Assembly: GCA_902598655.1 (NCBI GenBank)
Contig: CACKCQ010000006.1
Coordinates: forward strand, 1 to 64,000
Direction: 5' to 3'
DNA length: 64,000 nucleotides
Source: an uncultured Pelagibacteraceae bacterium
GTDB taxonomy: Bacteria; Pseudomonadota; Alphaproteobacteria; Pelagibacterales; Pelagibacteraceae
The notes below the pieces were generated by a model. It was not told where the DNA came from. It did no database searches and saw only the letters and a program-made list of their open reading frames with translations. The position numbers and the translations under genes are program-made. Below are positions 62,872-64,000 of this stretch, one piece after another (position 1 is the first letter of the stretch; each line of letters opens with the position of its first letter).

Positions 62872-63387
62872 ATGACAACAATTGTACTCGTAAGAAAAAA
62901 TAATGACGTAGTTGTGGCCAGTGACGGTCAAGTTAGCATGGGTAATACTGTAATTAAGAAAACCGCAAACAAAGTTCGTAAAATTGAGAAAAGAAATGTG
63001 ATCGCAGGTTTTGCTGGGTCAACAGCAGATGCTTTAACATTGTTTGAAAGATTAGAGTCAAAGCTTGAAAAGCACGCAGGAAACCTGACAAGAGCTGCTG
63101 TAGAATTAGCAAAAGATTGGCGTACTGATAAATATTTAAGAAGATTAGAGGCCTTAATGGCAATAGGTGATAAAGAAAAAAGTTTTATAATCTCAGGAAC
63201 TGGTGATGTTTTAGAGCCTGAGGGTGATGTTATAGGGATTGGCTCTGGAGGAAATTATGCTTTAGCAGCTGCAAAAGTTTTAATGGATACAGAAATGTCT
63301 GCAGAAGAAATAGCAAAAAAATCTATTAAAGTTGCATCAGATATTTGTGTATTTACTAATGACAATTTGAGTATGGAGAAAATATAA
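62872..63387 (+). CDS. hslV: ATP-dependent protease peptidase subunit HslV
   Basis: The 171-residue proteasome-like subunit begins MTTIVLVRK, so removal of Met exposes the catalytic N-terminal threonine directly. The [23 protein letters not shown] block (in parts [22 protein letters not shown]) with Asp17/Lys33-type residues, [17 protein letters not shown] and [16 protein letters not shown] are intact. It forms the double ring degraded-substrate chamber with HslU. No Shine-Dalgarno is seen, in keeping with a leaderless mRNA. Confidence 0.97.
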   Translation: MTTIVLVRKNNDVVVASDGQVSMGNTVIKKTANKVRKIEKRNVIAGFAGSTADALTLFERLESKLEKHAGNLTRAAVELAKDWRTDKYLRRLEALMAIGDKEKSFIISGTGDVLEPEGDVIGIGSGGNYALAAAKVLMDTEMSAEEIAKKSIKVASDICVFTNDNLSMEKI

Positions 63388-64000
63388 TGGAAAAATCAAA
63401 TGTTACGTCGTTTCCAAAAGGCAAAGTTGCAAAAGAGAAAACGACAATAGCAAATTCATTATCACCAAGAGAAATTGTTTCAGAATTAGATAGATTTGTT
63501 GTCGGCCAAGACAAAGCCAAAAGAGCAGTTGCTATTGCTTTAAGAAATAGATGGAGAAGGCAAGCATTAGAAGATGATATGAAAGATGAAGTTCTTCCAA
63601 AGAATATTTTGATGATTGGACCAACTGGTGTTGGTAAAACTGAAATCTCTAGAAGACTTTCAAAATTGGCTGAAGCACCATTTGTAAAAGTTGAAGCTAC
63701 AAGATTTACCGAAGTAGGGTATGTGGGACGTGATGTAGAACAAATTGTTAGAGATTTGTTAGAAATTGCAATTGCTATGGAAAAAGTAAAAAAAAGAAAA
63801 GAAGTTCATGCTCAAGCACAAAAGCTTGCTGAAGATAGAGTTTTAGACGCACTTGTTGGTAACAAAGCAAGTATAGCAACAAGAGAAAGCTTTAGAAAAA
63901 GACTAAGAGATGGTGATTTGGATGATAATGAAATTGAAATAGCTGTTAGTGAGTCTAATCAAATGCCATCATTTGAGATACCTGGAATGCCTGGTGCAAA
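63387..64000 (+). CDS. hslU: ATP-dependent protease ATPase subunit HslU, N-terminal part cut by the window edge
   Basis: The ATG at 63387 overlaps the hslV TAA (TAATG). The 204 visible residues include [20 protein letters not shown] (about 26-45), Walker [17 protein letters not shown] (about 75-90), the pore-loop region [21 protein letters not shown] and the start of the I-domain. About 26 residues precede the conserved SPREIV block, more than in E. coli HslU (LTPREIV close to the start). It unfolds substrates and feeds HslV. Walker B and the C-terminal part lie beyond the window. Confidence 0.95.
   Translation, partial: MEKSNVTSFPKGKVAKEKTTIANSLSPREIVSELDRFVVGQDKAKRAVAIALRNRWRRQALEDDMKDEVLPKNILMIGPTGVGKTEISRRLSKLAEAPFVKVEATRFTEVGYVGRDVEQIVRDLLEIAIAMEKVKKRKEVHAQAQKLAEDRVLDALVGNKASIATRESFRKRLRDGDLDDNEIEIAVSESNQMPSFEIPGMPGA

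Noticed and set aside
1..64000. Prophage, insertion sequence, CRISPR array or genomic island
   Set aside because: No integrase, transposase, direct-repeat array, tRNA-flanked att pair or sharp base-composition break was seen. Absence was judged by eye.

Overview
This is a very A+T-rich, densely packed chromosomal segment. Gene content, order and protein style point to a streamlined marine alphaproteobacterium of the SAR11 clade (Candidatus Pelagibacter-like); the assignment is inferred from recognition, not from a search. Supporting signs are tight or overlapping operons, gaps of at most about 170 bases, lysine/isoleucine/asparagine-rich proteins, the alphaproteobacterial block hslVU / hisB-hisH-x-hisA-hisF-hisE, and DUF2794, IalB-like and TRAP genes. 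I saw no insertion sequence, prophage, CRISPR array or rRNA. One tRNA (Gly-GCC) is present. No gene-free stretch exceeds 300 bases.

Layout. 1-10632 (minus): an uptake and oxidation cluster. It holds a periplasmic binding protein, two permeases and a cut-off ATPase, preceded by a zinc alcohol dehydrogenase, a D-2-hydroxyacid dehydrogenase, a GlcD-type flavoprotein, an aminotransferase and two tandem LldD-type hydroxyacid oxidases. 10641-15264 (minus): a PagL-like outer-membrane protein and cytochrome c maturation genes ccmC-D-E-F-G-H. 15310-17476: a hairpin, hspQ with a heat-shock-like promoter, yciB, DUF2794 and a BI-1 protein. 17549-21683 (plus): aldo/keto reductase, IalB-like protein, argG, a photolyase-like protein with unusual domain order and a small CSCC-tailed protein. 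21684-26715: a tiny DUF2256 zinc-finger gene coupled to a second photolyase/cryptochrome-like gene, then SDR, PQQ-type sugar dehydrogenase, metallo-beta-lactamase fold and TesA-like genes. 26714-29900: ybbA-ybbP ABC system. 29907-33742 (minus): folD, yggT, mscS, hemD, hemC, with tsaD divergent. 34894-39205: MORN protein, then an SGNH / ferritin-like / carbamoyltransferase / DUF5989 cassette. 39220-44886: EVE protein and an acetate-type locus (acsA plus DUF4212/SSS symporter) ended by a clear intrinsic terminator. 44934-48755: rpe, heparinase-like, purH. 48756-50083 (minus): phhB-like, FkbM methyltransferase, tRNA-Gly. 50206-56008: LON-domain protein, UbiH-like, ftsK-lolA, GNAT, HIT, type IV prepilin. 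56101-58903: TRAP transporter. 58906-62781 (minus): histidine operon with a SHOCT-domain secreted protein inserted. 62872-64000: hslV and the start of hslU.

Working together: most metabolic genes serve uptake and burning of small organic acids and alcohols (binding-protein ABC and TRAP importers, hydroxyacid oxidases, acetate activation), feeding a respiratory chain whose c-type cytochromes need the ccm genes. The items most worth a second look are the carbamoyltransferase cassette, matching heat-shock-type promoters that would give leaderless hslV and hspQ mRNAs, the apparently domain-permuted photolyase, and several enzymes that keep their fold but lack a canonical residue.
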